Origin: a virus
IMG/VR virus record: IMGVR_UViG_3300048672_000475
Location: 16,857-80,856 of that record
Length of the DNA stretch: 64,000 nucleotides
Reading direction: 5' to 3' (one strand)
Below the pieces are notes generated by a model. The model was not told the DNA's origin. It saw only the letters and a program-made list of their open reading frames with translations, and made no database searches. Shown piece after piece: positions 7,900 through 16,250 of the stretch. Numbering within the stretch: the first letter of the stretch is position 1; every line of letters begins with the position of its first letter. A program made the translations under genes and the position numbers.

Positions 7900-9143
7900 A
7901 ACTTTAAACTCCCCAGTTTAGCTTCAAATAGATGGCAAGATTTTCCACCTTCTAAATATACCACATGATCTGGGGTGGCGCAAATCCCGCCGTACTCAAC
8001 GACATCTTGTTCGCCTTTACATACTACGCCTTCGTGCGGCACCCATTCGATGCCGTCCCATACGCTATCCGAGATAAGCACGCTCTCTATCGGCTTCTCG
8101 ATGACCTCCCCCGCTGCCGTTTTTACAGCAATCAATGTTCCTTCTGCGAGGCAGTCCCTAGAGGTTCTGGACGCGCCGGCGTATTGGATAGTCCCCTTTA
8201 CGCGGTCTCCAGCGCAGATCGCTTTTTGAAATCGCTTGTATTTGGCGGTAGATGAAGTGCAAGTGGATAGCCTGACCTCCAGTAGTTCTCTAAGATTCTC
8301 TGGGAGTTCGTCGTCTTTAATCAGCTTTTCTAACGTAGCTTTTTGTAGGTTTGGAAGTTCTATTCCAAAAGCCGAAAACACGTACTTGAGAACGGCATCG
8401 CGCTGGGACGCGGCTTTAACCTCGTTTTCCGTTATTTCCTGGGTACGCGCCGCCAGATGCTTTTTCTCGATTTCTATTTCCCGAACGGAGGCATCAACAA
8501 ACTCCATGTCGACATACAGGCCTCGGTCGTTAATCTCCTGATCCAGAAACCACAACTCCAGCTCGTTCTCGCGCGGGTAGTTCCACTTTGGCAGCTTCTT
8601 GGTAATCTCGCGCATGGCTGCGGTATCGGTAATGGCGTACTCTTTATACCGCTCCCACTCTTCGGGGTGTGTAAAAGGGGTTTTCCATTCGATAGAACCG
8701 TCTTTTTTCTTTTGCGGCTTGCAGAACAGCATCATTAGCCGCTTGCCGTCTTTGATCTTCCGCGCATCTTCACGGATGTTCAAAACTTCGCCACACTTTT
8801 CTAGGCTTCCTGGCAAGGCATGCGAGAGTGCTTGTGCCATCGAGCAGCGAAAACGCCGAATAGGCATATCCAGCTTGAGGCAATGGCGTAGGATTAGCCG
8901 GTCGAACTGAGCATTATGGAACGTCCAAATATACGAAGGGTTGTGAAGGTATTCATGTAAATCCTCCGGCATCGGTTCACCAGAATGCTTATCCCAAAGC
9001 TTCACTTCACCGTCGCCAAGTGCGTAGCTGAACAATTGCAGGTGGGTACTGGGATCTTCTGCGTACCTGTAGCCGCCACACGTTTTGAGGTCAATGAGTG
9101 AGCCGGTTTCGGTATCACCCCAGCACATAGGAAAATCGGTCAT
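7872..9143 (-). CDS. DNA polymerase A, N-terminal half with split-intein N-fragment
   Basis: The first 330 residues carry a 3'-5' exonuclease domain: DTETGS near residue 10, FHNAQFD near residue 75, YAITDTAAM near residue 169. They run into the polymerase domain up to YAGASRTSRD. Residue 331 starts an intein: CLAEGTLIAV (block A, Cys1) and ATPDHVVYLEGG (block B with its His), ending after 93 intein residues. No polymerase motif A, B or C is present in this half. With the 26-residue C-fragment the intein totals 119 residues, the size of a mini-intein. The extein junction SRD/CGR restores a normal polymerase sequence. Confidence 0.93.
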   Translation of the reverse strand: MTDFPMCWGDTETGSLIDLKTCGGYRYAEDPSTHLQLFSYALGDGEVKLWDKHSGEPMPEDLHEYLHNPSYIWTFHNAQFDRLILRHCLKLDMPIRRFRCSMAQALSHALPGSLEKCGEVLNIREDARKIKDGKRLMMLFCKPQKKKDGSIEWKTPFTHPEEWERYKEYAITDTAAMREITKKLPKWNYPRENELELWFLDQEINDRGLYVDMEFVDASVREIEIEKKHLAARTQEITENEVKAASQRDAVLKYVFSAFGIELPNLQKATLEKLIKDDELPENLRELLEVRLSTCTSSTAKYKRFQKAICAGDRVKGTIQYAGASRTSRDCLAEGTLIAVKTAAGEVIEKPIESVLISDSVWDGIEWVPHEGVVCKGEQDVVEYGGICATPDHVVYLEGGKSCHLFEAKLGSLKLWESTPKNT

Positions 9144-9370
9144 AATTCGCCGTTCTCCAGTACGCGTACCGAAATTGTTTTTTCGATATCAATCGGCCTA
9201 AGGTTTAGCGTCGAGAAATATTCCGGGAGGACCATTCGGGTCGTAGCCTCTTCTAAATTGGCTACAAAATTGATGTACGCGGGACGGTCCAGCTCATCTA
9301 CCCGGTACTGCAGGTACCGTCCTGTTAGGCTATCTTGCCATACCCGGCTGCGGTATTGGTACGTGCGCAT
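9140..9370 (-). CDS. Hypothetical protein
   Basis: A 76-residue protein, not recognised. It overlaps the start of the polymerase N-half by 4 bases and is preceded by TAGAGAACTAAA, a divergent form of the conserved start signal. Confidence 0.55.
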   Translation of the reverse strand: MRTYQYRSRVWQDSLTGRYLQYRVDELDRPAYINFVANLEEATTRMVLPEYFSTLNLRPIDIEKTISVRVLENGEL

Positions 9371-9403
9371 TTTAGTTCTCTAGTTCAAAATTAAAAGGCG
9401 CGG

Positions 9404-9604
9404 TTACTCGTCACCGGACTGTAAGAACCACCGTGTGCCCGTTCCGCCGCATAGCGAACACGTTTGCTTTGTTCTATTGCGGCACAGATCGCCGAAACCT
9501 AACTCCGACCAACGCCATCCTCTGCCGGAGCAGGTCTTACATAGCTGCGGCACTCGTGCCGCTTCACCCGGCTCAATTATTTCTTCTACGTTATCTACTC
9601 GCAT
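9404..9604 (-). CDS. Small double zinc-finger protein
   Basis: A 66-residue protein with two CxxC-x-G-x-G units: CKTCSGRGW near residue 22 and CSLCGGTGT near residue 51. This is the DnaJ-type zinc-finger pattern without a J domain. Such mini-proteins are common in phages and of unknown role. Start supported by ACTGGAGAAATGAA before the ATG. Confidence 0.65.
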   Translation of the reverse strand: MRVDNVEEIIEPGEAARVPQLCKTCSGRGWRWSELGFGDLCRNRTKQTCSLCGGTGTRWFLQSGDE

Positions 9605-9624
9605 TTCATTTCTCCAGTTAGTAT

Positions 9625-9744
9625 TGGTGCGCCTGCTGGGAATCGAACCCAGGTACTCGCCTGAAATAAGGAACCTATCCGCAATTTGCGGCTCCGAGTA
9701 GTTCTCTACTCACGTTTCGCGCTCTACCGTTGAGCTACAGGCGC
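9625..9744 (-). tRNA. Aberrant tRNA gene with a ~41-base insertion
   Basis: On the minus strand the ends form a proper tRNA: acceptor GCGCCTG pairs with CAGGCGC; discriminator A and an encoded CCA follow; the D arm is GCTC-AACGGTA-GAGC; the T arm is CTGGG-TTCGATT-CCCAG. Between D and T arms there are about 41 bases more than in a normal tRNA, and no 5-bp stem with a 7-base loop can be found. The insert folds instead as two hairpins, GAGTAG-AGAA-CTACTC and GGAGCC...GGTTCC. A GAAA/TTTC helix could close them. The anticodon is therefore unclear. It could be a tRNA carrying a removable insert, a decayed tRNA, or a tRNA-like RNA. Confidence 0.6.
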
Positions 9745-9751
9745 TATAAAA

Positions 9752-9779
9752 TACTCCCGACCCTAAAGCCGGGAGTAGC
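9752..9779 (-). terminator. Rho-independent terminator after the ssDNA-binding gene
   Basis: The minus strand has an 8-bp stem (TACTCCCG / CGGGAGTA) with a 10-base loop followed by TTTTATA. It lies 8 bases past the end of the ssDNA-binding protein gene and just before the tRNA, so the polymerase genes beyond depend on read-through or on an unseen promoter. Confidence 0.75.
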
Positions 9780-9786
9780 GTACCTA

Positions 9787-10347
9787 TTACAACAAATCGT
9801 CGTCGTCGAAATCCGATCCAAGATCGTCCAAGCCATCCGCAGTGGCTGGCGCCGCACCGCCGAAAGATTCTCCGTCTTTGACGAACTGGACGGTAACCAG
9901 TGTTGCTCGGATAGCGTTACCGTAGCTATTTGATTGCGCCCAGATTTCAACAATACCGTTAACCCAAGCCCCGGAATAGATTTTTCCATCTTTAGCCGAT
10001 AATGGGTTTCTGTTTCTGTCCACTACCATTGGTCGACCATCATCCTGATTACGTGTAGCCGTCAGCGCCCAATTACCGGCATAGCCGTTGTATGTACGGC
10101 GGTTACCGTCAATGAAGCAGCAGGCTTTTTTGTCGATGAGGATCTCAGGCAGCAATACGTCTGCCTTAGCGCCCCATTTAGCTTTCGCCACCTCTTTAAT
10201 CGCGGCATCGATTTCCGCTTTGCAAGGGTTGTCTGGCGCGATCAGAAACGTTGATCTGTACTGGAACGGGCCTTGGTTTTTGTACTGGGTAGCTTCAAAT
10301 ACGTCTGGAAATGCCAAACGCGCATTTTTGATAATGATTCTTGCCAT
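9787..10347 (-). CDS. ssDNA-binding protein (DUF2815 family)
   Basis: The 186-residue protein matches the phage DUF2815 family, which provides single-stranded DNA-binding proteins for replication. Visible features: the start MARIIIKNARLAFPDVFEA, YRSTFLIA, NWALTATR, and KIYSGAWVNGIVEIWAQ, followed by a flexible tail ending in an acidic cluster (GSDFDDDDLL). Such acidic tips recruit other replication proteins in SSB families. It follows the DUF2800 gene by 12 bases, the usual partnership in phage replication clusters. Confidence 0.88.
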   Translation of the reverse strand: MARIIIKNARLAFPDVFEATQYKNQGPFQYRSTFLIAPDNPCKAEIDAAIKEVAKAKWGAKADVLLPEILIDKKACCFIDGNRRTYNGYAGNWALTATRNQDDGRPMVVDRNRNPLSAKDGKIYSGAWVNGIVEIWAQSNSYGNAIRATLVTVQFVKDGESFGGAAPATADGLDDLGSDFDDDDLL

Positions 10348-10359
10348 TTTATTTCTCCG

Positions 10360-11739
10360 TTAAATTAAGTCGTCCAACGTGACGTTGGAATAATCAGGTA
10401 GTTTTGCGATTTGCTCCCCATAGGGATCAAAACTCTCTCGTTTGTCGCCCATCGGAGCGACGACCAGCTTGCCTTCTGGCCGCGTAATCAGTTCTTCTAA
10501 CTGCCTCCACTTCTTAGGACTTTGCGCCCTAATCAGCTTCTCGGCTGTAGGAACCGATATAACGGATTTGTCGTACATCTCATCGACTTTAAACTTCATC
10601 CGTTTTAAAGCGGCCTCAGCGTCTTGCTCGGACGTCCACTTCCGGTTTCCTTGCCGACCGCGCACGATTTTGTAATGCGGCGTTTTGTGCCCATTCAACA
10701 TATCGTGCATCATGCGGTCTTCGATACCTTCCGCCCACATCTTGATCTTCTTCGTTACGCCGTACAGCTTAACCAGCGTTTCAAAGTCCACCTCGGTAAT
10801 GCGTAGCAGCGCGGCATCCATTTCAGCATCCAGATTGGTCAACCCGTCCGCTGTTGCTGGCGCAATCTGCATGTCGGATAAACACTCATTTTGCAACGCG
10901 GGGCAGGCCGCCTTCGCCTTGCACCACGTACAGCCTTTTTCCGATGGTCTTAAATACATACCCGCCCATTCGTCAAAAGTGCCTGGATTATCTGACATCC
11001 AGTCGTGGTCGTTTAGCTTCGCTATCGCTTCCTCGGCCTTGGCGACCGCCGCCTTAGCTTCCTCCGCAAACTCAAACAATCTAGCCGGTGTGGTAATCCA
11101 CGGCGGGTCTTGTGTTGAAGTTCGCGGCTGGAGGATCTGCAAATCAATGTTTTCGAGTTCGCCCAGGTCTATCAGGTAGTCGAACTCGAACAGCGCGCCT
11201 AAGGCGTACAGCATCATTTGCATGTTTTCGACCGGGGATACCGGCTTGAATCCATACTTCAAATCCCGTACTTTGAGCGTTTTACCGTCATTGCTGACGA
11301 TAATCGCGTCGCCTGTACCGAACGCACCGGGGTCGCCGATATAGTCCCCGAAGCGCACCCGCTGTTCAACGAGCAGGGTGCCATCTTTAGCCGCTTCGCT
11401 AACCTGATCGATGTAGGTCTGTACGTAGCGCGCCATATCGCGAGTGACTTCCCACTCGCTCGATAGAACGCTATTTTCAGGTATCGGCGTAAACGAGAAT
11501 GCTTGATACGCTCGGCCTTCATAGGTATAGCAGACGATGGTTTTACCGATATGCTCATCGGCGTCTACTAGGCCAATTAAACACTCCGCCGCTAAAAAAT
11601 GTGCGGCGGAACCCTCGTCAGCATAAGGAGAATACTTTTCCTCCTTACCCTGTTCCATTGCTATTTTGCCGGGGCAGTTAAACCAGCCCTCCGCCCCGGA
11701 AGCCGAATAGCGATGATGCTGTTCGACTAGCTCGCTCAT
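10360..11739 (-). CDS. DUF2800 family protein, PD-(D/E)xK nuclease-like
   Basis: A 459-residue member of the DUF2800 family, related to the Cas4/RecB-type PD-(D/E)xK nucleases. Typical elements are HHRYSASGAEGWFNCPG at the N-terminus (the first family motif), DEGSAAHFLAAECL, then GTGDAIIVSNDG and KVRDLKYGFKPV (the D...DxK core, about residues 140-165), and a C-terminal Cys cluster (CTWCKAKAACPAL) that could hold an iron-sulphur cluster. It is normally found next to DUF2815, as here, and is thought to process DNA ends for replication or recombination. Confidence 0.85.
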   Translation of the reverse strand: MSELVEQHHRYSASGAEGWFNCPGKIAMEQGKEEKYSPYADEGSAAHFLAAECLIGLVDADEHIGKTIVCYTYEGRAYQAFSFTPIPENSVLSSEWEVTRDMARYVQTYIDQVSEAAKDGTLLVEQRVRFGDYIGDPGAFGTGDAIIVSNDGKTLKVRDLKYGFKPVSPVENMQMMLYALGALFEFDYLIDLGELENIDLQILQPRTSTQDPPWITTPARLFEFAEEAKAAVAKAEEAIAKLNDHDWMSDNPGTFDEWAGMYLRPSEKGCTWCKAKAACPALQNECLSDMQIAPATADGLTNLDAEMDAALLRITEVDFETLVKLYGVTKKIKMWAEGIEDRMMHDMLNGHKTPHYKIVRGRQGNRKWTSEQDAEAALKRMKFKVDEMYDKSVISVPTAEKLIRAQSPKKWRQLEELITRPEGKLVVAPMGDKRESFDPYGEQIAKLPDYSNVTLDDLI

Positions 11740-12263
11740 AACTTGCCAGCCGCTTTCAGCAGTTTGCAGCCTTTTTCAAACAGTTCGTCCCATTGATCAG
11801 TCGGGATATCTGAGATTTTGTTACCCGCGCCCAATAACTCGACCACTTGTTCGCGGCCCAGTTTAGACAGCACGGGCAGCAAATTGGCTTTTGCATACGC
11901 CGTATCGCGGGTACCGGCGGGCAACTTAGGCAAATCGTCTGCAGGTTCATCTTCGCCGCCCAGCAAATCATCATCGTCTTCGTCGACAGTCGAAGCCGCA
12001 TCTTCGGCCAGAACTTCGGCCATAAGCTCCTTGTCGGTTTTTTCGGCTACCGGTTTTTCGGCTTTCGGTTCTGGCTTGGTTCGGACTTCCGTTTTCGCCT
12101 TGGCTTCTGGCTTAACTTCGGCTTTTGTTTCAGCTACTGCAGGGACGGCTACCCCAGTAACGGCGGCAGCGGGATTCATCCCTCTTGCTACCAAAACGGC
12201 CAGCGAAGTGGCGATTGTTTGAAGGGCTTTGGTTTGGTCTTGTATCGCTTGTTCTAAAGACAT
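11736..12263 (-). CDS. Acidic hypothetical protein with Ala/Pro/Glu/Lys linker
   Basis: A 175-residue protein with a short helical start, a low-complexity Ala-Pro-Glu-Lys linker (about residues 45-80), an acidic patch (DEDDDDLLGG) and a C-terminal globular segment (ANLLPVLSKLGREQVVELL...). The linker suggests two tethered domains. It is the first gene of the left operon, overlaps the next gene by 4 bases and is preceded by ACTGGAGAACAGAA. Its place beside ssDNA-binding and nuclease-like proteins suggests a replication accessory role; this is inference. Confidence 0.65.
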   Translation of the reverse strand: MSLEQAIQDQTKALQTIATSLAVLVARGMNPAAAVTGVAVPAVAETKAEVKPEAKAKTEVRTKPEPKAEKPVAEKTDKELMAEVLAEDAASTVDEDDDDLLGGEDEPADDLPKLPAGTRDTAYAKANLLPVLSKLGREQVVELLGAGNKISDIPTDQWDELFEKGCKLLKAAGKL

Positions 12264-12325
12264 TTCTGTTCTCCAGTTGGTTGGTGTAAAAATAAAAAAG
12301 TGGGTATTCCCACTCGGCGTGAAGA

Positions 12326-12354
12326 TTTATACACGCTAAAAATCGGTGTGTCAA
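12326..12354 (-). promoter_or_regulatory. Strong sigma-70-like promoter of the left replication operon
   Basis: Minus strand TTGACA (12349-12354), 17-base spacer, TATAAA (12326-12331), about 60 bases upstream of the first gene. The 167-base gap with the divergent regulator gene also holds a weaker plus-strand candidate, TTGACT (12369-12374) with TAGCTT 17 bases on, so the two promoters lie back to back. Confidence 0.75.
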
Positions 12355-12430
12355 GTGATAATTTGTATTTGACTAGAGCGCAATATAGTGATAGCTTCTG
12401 CTCCATAATTCCATTCCTGAGGACACGACC

Positions 12431-12724
12431 TTGACAACTAAATACGCGCCTATTACCGCTTTATCCAACTGGCTTGCCGTTGCTACCCCGCAAATGAAAC
12501 AGAAACTAGCCACGCTTGCCGAATCCTCTGAGTGCATGTTTCGCCAATGGGTAGCGGGCCGAAGAGGCATGTCAGCCGAAAAAGCGGGGCTGGTCGCTGC
12601 CGCCACCAATGTTATAGAGGCCGAGTTTGATGCCGCACCTAAAGCCCTGAAGCGCGGCGAGCTGTGTGACGCATGCCGGAGCTGTGATTACTACAACCAG
12701 ATTGAGAATTCCGACTTGCTGTAA
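12431..12724 (+). CDS. Cro/YdaS-like helix-turn-helix regulator
   Basis: A 97-residue protein starting at a TTG codon (GAGG about 9 bases upstream). The segment WLAVATPQMKQKLATLAESS, then FRQWVAGRRGMSAEKAGLV, fits the helix-turn-helix of Cro-like or YdaS-like phage regulators, including the GRR...SAEKA stretch after the recognition helix. A Cys cluster follows (CDACRSCDYY), unusual for this family. It is transcribed away from the left operon and stands beside its promoter, so control of that promoter is plausible. Confidence 0.65.
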   Translation: MTTKYAPITALSNWLAVATPQMKQKLATLAESSECMFRQWVAGRRGMSAEKAGLVAAATNVIEAEFDAAPKALKRGELCDACRSCDYYNQIENSDLL

Positions 12725-12746
12725 CCGTTAGCTATTGTTGTATGGC

Positions 12747-12769
12747 TCCCGCGCATCGCGGGATTTTTT
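12747..12769 (+). terminator. Rho-independent terminator after the regulator gene
   Basis: TCCCGCG-CAT-CGCGGGA forms a 7-bp stem followed by six T residues. It ends the regulator transcript 25 bases before the primase-helicase gene, which may therefore be expressed by partial read-through. Confidence 0.8.
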
Positions 12770-12794
12770 GTCGGCTCAATAATAAAGACATCAC

Positions 12795-15416
12795 ATGGCA
12801 GACTTAATACCTGATTTGGAGCAAGCAAGGCGCTTCCTCGAAATCCTCGACCCCGGCGCAAATACGCGGTCATTACTGGAGGATAGGCCCGATGGCTTTA
12901 CGTTCCAGACATTCGATGACTCCAAGGATCGCAAGGACCGTACTTTAGCGCGAATTCTTACCGGTACGCTGGATGCGCTATCCGATACGCTGGTTCAGTT
13001 TAACGACCGAGGGGCCGGCATCTTCGTTACCGTTAACGAAACCGACGGGCGAGGTCGTAAATTGGCTAACCTGGAGCGCATACGTTGCTGTTGGGTCGAA
13101 GACGACGAGGGGCTGGGCATCGCTACGCCGGTCGAGCCTCATCTGGTTACCGAAACTAGCCCTGGAAAATACCATAAACTGTTTTTAGTTGATGGGCTGA
13201 CCATAGAGCAGCACGCGCAAATTCAGGATGTTCTGGTAGCCGAGTACGGTAGTGACCCCAATGCTAAGGACGCGGTGCGCGTACTACGACCCGCAGGATT
13301 CTACCACCGAAAAGGCGAGCCTTTTATGGTGCGGATTATCCATGAGTCCGGTAAACCACCGTATACGGCGGATGACTTGCTGGAGGCGTTTAAGCCCAAT
13401 CCCAACGCACCTCAGCGGGTATCGCCGGCCAAAAAGAAACGGGATTCTTCCGCTATTACCCGCACTCAACCTTCCGATGATGGGTATATCCCGCTATCGG
13501 AAGCGGACGGCGCGCTGCCTCTACCCGATATTAACGAGGATAACGCAGCCAAATACCTGCCTAAAGCGGGCGAGCAGTCATATTCCCAATGGCGGGATGT
13601 GGGCATGGCGCTGCACCACCAATTTGACGGATCTCTTGACGGGTTGCTGATATTTGACGAATGGTCGCAGAATGTTCGCAGTTACAAAGGGTTTGAGGAC
13701 GTATCGAACGCATGGGATAATTTTGGCAAACGCACCGATGGCCCGCTGGTTACGTTTCGCTCTTTAGTCAAAGAGTACAACATCCGGAACCAAAAAGACC
13801 GATCCGCGCAGGCAAACGCCAACGTAACTAAGGCTGAAAAGCTACTGAATAGCTGCACCGATTACAACATCCTGGTTACCGATATAGCCGCCAAACTGTG
13901 GCAGTTATCCCACGGCAACGTGTCGCTGGAAAAAGATTTTAAGGCTGCTTTGATCACAAAGTACGCAGAATTGCGTCCTGGGCACACGCTGACAGGCGCG
14001 GAGGCTTTGCGCGCTATGAAGTCCCGCAGGGCGGTCGCCGCAGCGCGTAGCGTAGACGAAATCGACGTTAATTATGCGGATGCACCAGAATGGTCAAAAA
14101 ACTGGGTCTGGATTTCGGAAGAAGAGATATTTTTCAACGTAGATACACGGGGCAAGCTGACAAACTCCGGTTTCCGAGCGATGTTTGATTGCCGGCTTCC
14201 TGTTGGTGAGGGCATGCCCACCGATGCTGCGAGGTACGTGCGCAACAACAACTATATCCCGAAAGTCATGCGCTCGATGTACGCGCCGAATTTGAATTCG
14301 CTGTTCGATTACCAAGGCGTATCCCACGTCAACACATACAGCCCCATAGGCCGAGCGGTAATACCCGAGGTCATCCAGCGACCGGATGCAGTAGCAACCT
14401 TCAAAAAGCATATCGAGCTGATATGCGGGGGTTGGAATCGGGAAGCCCAATTACTGTGCAATTACCTGACCGCCGTAACCGCCGAACGACCGTTGAAGGT
14501 ACGGTGGGCGCCCTTGATTATCGGTGAATACGGCGACGGTAAAAGCTTACTTTCGACATTCATCAAAGCGGCGGTCGGCGCGGCGAACGCTAGGACCATC
14601 CATGGGCAGTCCATCATGGCTAGTTCGGCCTCCGGGCAAACAGGCTGGGCCGAGGGTACTGTATTCTGCACCATCGAAGAAGTTAAATTCCATGGGCATA
14701 ACCGGCACGACGCGCTGAATCTTCTGAAGACCTACATCACAAATGACGATGTGGGCGTTAAAAAGATGTACCAGGAGATTCAGTCCATACCGAACACGCA
14801 GAACTATATGCTGTATTCTAACTACAAGGACGCAGCCCCAATCGATAAGGGCGACCGTCGGTATTACATTTTGTTTTCCAAGCTCGACCTGGACAAAATG
14901 AAAGAGGATAAAACCGACAATTCCTATTTCGACCGTTTAACGGATGCCGCTAAAAACGACGCCGGCGACATTATGCTTTGGTTGCGTACAGTACCGGTGC
15001 ATCCGGATTTCCATCCTAACGGCCACGCACCGATGACCGATGATAAACAAACCGTTTTGCGGATCGTAAAAGACGACATGATCGAAGAGGTCCATGAGAT
15101 GCTGGAGGATAGCAAAGAGCCGCTATATGGTTCTCAGGTTGTGTCCTTCACGCCGCTATTTAACGCCCTCATGGTGCGGTCAAATGGCGCGTTGAAACCA
15201 AACGAGAAGCATAAATTAACTCGGGCGCTACTGGAACTTGGGTTTACAAAACTTGACCGTTGCCGGTTGCCCATCAACTACGATGGTGATAACCGGCATG
15301 CCTTATGGGCAAAGGTCAAAGAGGTAGGCGAAAGCCTGGAAAAAGCTCGGGCTATTGTGATCGAGCGGCATAAACGAATCGAACATACCGGGTTAGGTAT
15401 GGAAGATTTACTATAA
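12795..15416 (+). CDS. Primase-helicase fusion
   Basis: An 873-residue replication protein. The N-terminal ~210 residues resemble the RepB/PrimPol-type primase fold (FVTVNETDGRG, then LERIRCCWVEDDEG and KYHKLFLVD). Residues about 250-330 match a PriCT-2 module (SYSQWRDVGMALHHQF...). The C-terminal half is a D5/SF3-like helicase of the DUF5906 type with Walker A GEYGDGKS near residue 580 and an acidic strand TVFCTIEEV as Walker B. It should open the DNA duplex and lay primers for the fractured polymerase. Start context is weak; it follows the terminator directly. Confidence 0.88.
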   Translation: MADLIPDLEQARRFLEILDPGANTRSLLEDRPDGFTFQTFDDSKDRKDRTLARILTGTLDALSDTLVQFNDRGAGIFVTVNETDGRGRKLANLERIRCCWVEDDEGLGIATPVEPHLVTETSPGKYHKLFLVDGLTIEQHAQIQDVLVAEYGSDPNAKDAVRVLRPAGFYHRKGEPFMVRIIHESGKPPYTADDLLEAFKPNPNAPQRVSPAKKKRDSSAITRTQPSDDGYIPLSEADGALPLPDINEDNAAKYLPKAGEQSYSQWRDVGMALHHQFDGSLDGLLIFDEWSQNVRSYKGFEDVSNAWDNFGKRTDGPLVTFRSLVKEYNIRNQKDRSAQANANVTKAEKLLNSCTDYNILVTDIAAKLWQLSHGNVSLEKDFKAALITKYAELRPGHTLTGAEALRAMKSRRAVAAARSVDEIDVNYADAPEWSKNWVWISEEEIFFNVDTRGKLTNSGFRAMFDCRLPVGEGMPTDAARYVRNNNYIPKVMRSMYAPNLNSLFDYQGVSHVNTYSPIGRAVIPEVIQRPDAVATFKKHIELICGGWNREAQLLCNYLTAVTAERPLKVRWAPLIIGEYGDGKSLLSTFIKAAVGAANARTIHGQSIMASSASGQTGWAEGTVFCTIEEVKFHGHNRHDALNLLKTYITNDDVGVKKMYQEIQSIPNTQNYMLYSNYKDAAPIDKGDRRYYILFSKLDLDKMKEDKTDNSYFDRLTDAAKNDAGDIMLWLRTVPVHPDFHPNGHAPMTDDKQTVLRIVKDDMIEEVHEMLEDSKEPLYGSQVVSFTPLFNALMVRSNGALKPNEKHKLTRALLELGFTKLDRCRLPINYDGDNRHALWAKVKEVGESLEKARAIVIERHKRIEHTGLGMEDLL

Positions 15417-15439
15417 TTTTTAAACTGGAGATTTCCAAT

Positions 15440-15835
15440 ATGAGTATTTTTAAAGACCAAGCTGATTTTATGACCCTGGCCAACCAATCATTAGGTGTTG
15501 GTCGTACTAATCAAGCGGATATGTATGCCACGCTGATTGGCGAAGAAAGCCTGGAATTCGCTGAAACACAGTACCACGATTACGTAGGCCATCTTACGGA
15601 TGATGTGAAAGAAGCCCTGGATAACATAGTCGTCGCTGCGGGTTTCTTGAACACCGTGCTCGGGCCTGATAAAGCGCAAATGGCTTGGAATCTGGTCCAC
15701 GAAACCAATCTGGCAAAGCTGAAGGGTAGCGTCGAAAAACGCGATGACGGCAAGGTGGTGGTGTCTAGGGAATGGAAAGAGGCGATGAAGAAAAAGCTGA
15801 AAGAAGATTTGCTGGCGCTGGAGAATGCCCCATGA
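15440..15835 (+). CDS. MazG-like nucleotide pyrophosphohydrolase
   Basis: A 131-residue all-helical protein of the MazG/HisE-like NTP pyrophosphatase superfamily. The metal-binding pattern is visible: GEESLEFAET (ExxE), then DDVKEALDNIVVAAGF (the second acidic helix), and VHETNLAKLKG, as in phage versions of the family. These enzymes hydrolyse nucleoside triphosphates to monophosphates, cleaning nucleotide pools or alarmones. The start is supported by ACTGGAGATTTCCAAT. Confidence 0.8.
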   Translation: MSIFKDQADFMTLANQSLGVGRTNQADMYATLIGEESLEFAETQYHDYVGHLTDDVKEALDNIVVAAGFLNTVLGPDKAQMAWNLVHETNLAKLKGSVEKRDDGKVVVSREWKEAMKKKLKEDLLALENAP

Positions 15836-16218
15836 TCGTCGTCACCGACATTCAATATTATGAAGTGATGGGTGACGAACACGCGATATATCGGGCTCCG
15901 GGTGGCCGCCCTTGCAGAACAAGAACCCCCGAGGGGTATTCTTGGAAACTACCTGAAGTAATCCGGGAGGATATTAAAGGGCGCCGCTTTATACGAGGGG
16001 ATAAAGAGATAATCGTAGGCCTATCAGACGAAGTAGCTGATGTGTTCCATATGCAAAAAGCTGCATGGGATTATATGGAGTCAACCATAACTGGCCTTTC
16101 GCAATTGCAGGCTGGTACCGCGCATCGGTTATCCCTGGCAACGGATAAGTTGGAGTCGCTCGGCTCCGCTTCCTGGCGACAGCGGTTAAAGTGGTTGTTT
16201 ACAGGTATTCCTACCTAA
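15832..16218 (+). CDS. Hypothetical protein
   Basis: A 128-residue protein starting MIVVTDIQYYEVMGDE, overlapping the MazG-like gene as ATGA. A helical C-terminal part ends in a basic-aromatic tail (RQRLKWLFTG). No family recognised. It is the last gene before a bidirectional terminator. Confidence 0.65.
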   Translation: MIVVTDIQYYEVMGDEHAIYRAPGGRPCRTRTPEGYSWKLPEVIREDIKGRRFIRGDKEIIVGLSDEVADVFHMQKAAWDYMESTITGLSQLQAGTAHRLSLATDKLESLGSASWRQRLKWLFTGIPT

Positions 16219-16250
16219 CAAAAAAGAAGCCCTCGAAAGAGGGCTTTTTA
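16219..16250. terminator. Bidirectional rho-independent terminator
   Basis: AAGCCCTC-GAAA-GAGGGCTT makes a perfect 8-bp stem with a stable GAAA tetraloop. It is followed by TTTTTA on the plus strand and by TTCTTTTTTG on the minus strand, so it can stop the two convergent operons that meet here. Confidence 0.88.

Noticed and set aside
11818-12257. Long plus-strand open frames opposite the acidic 175-residue gene
   Set aside because: They mirror the low-complexity Ala/Pro/Glu/Lys linker and have Ser- or Phe-rich nonsense compositions.
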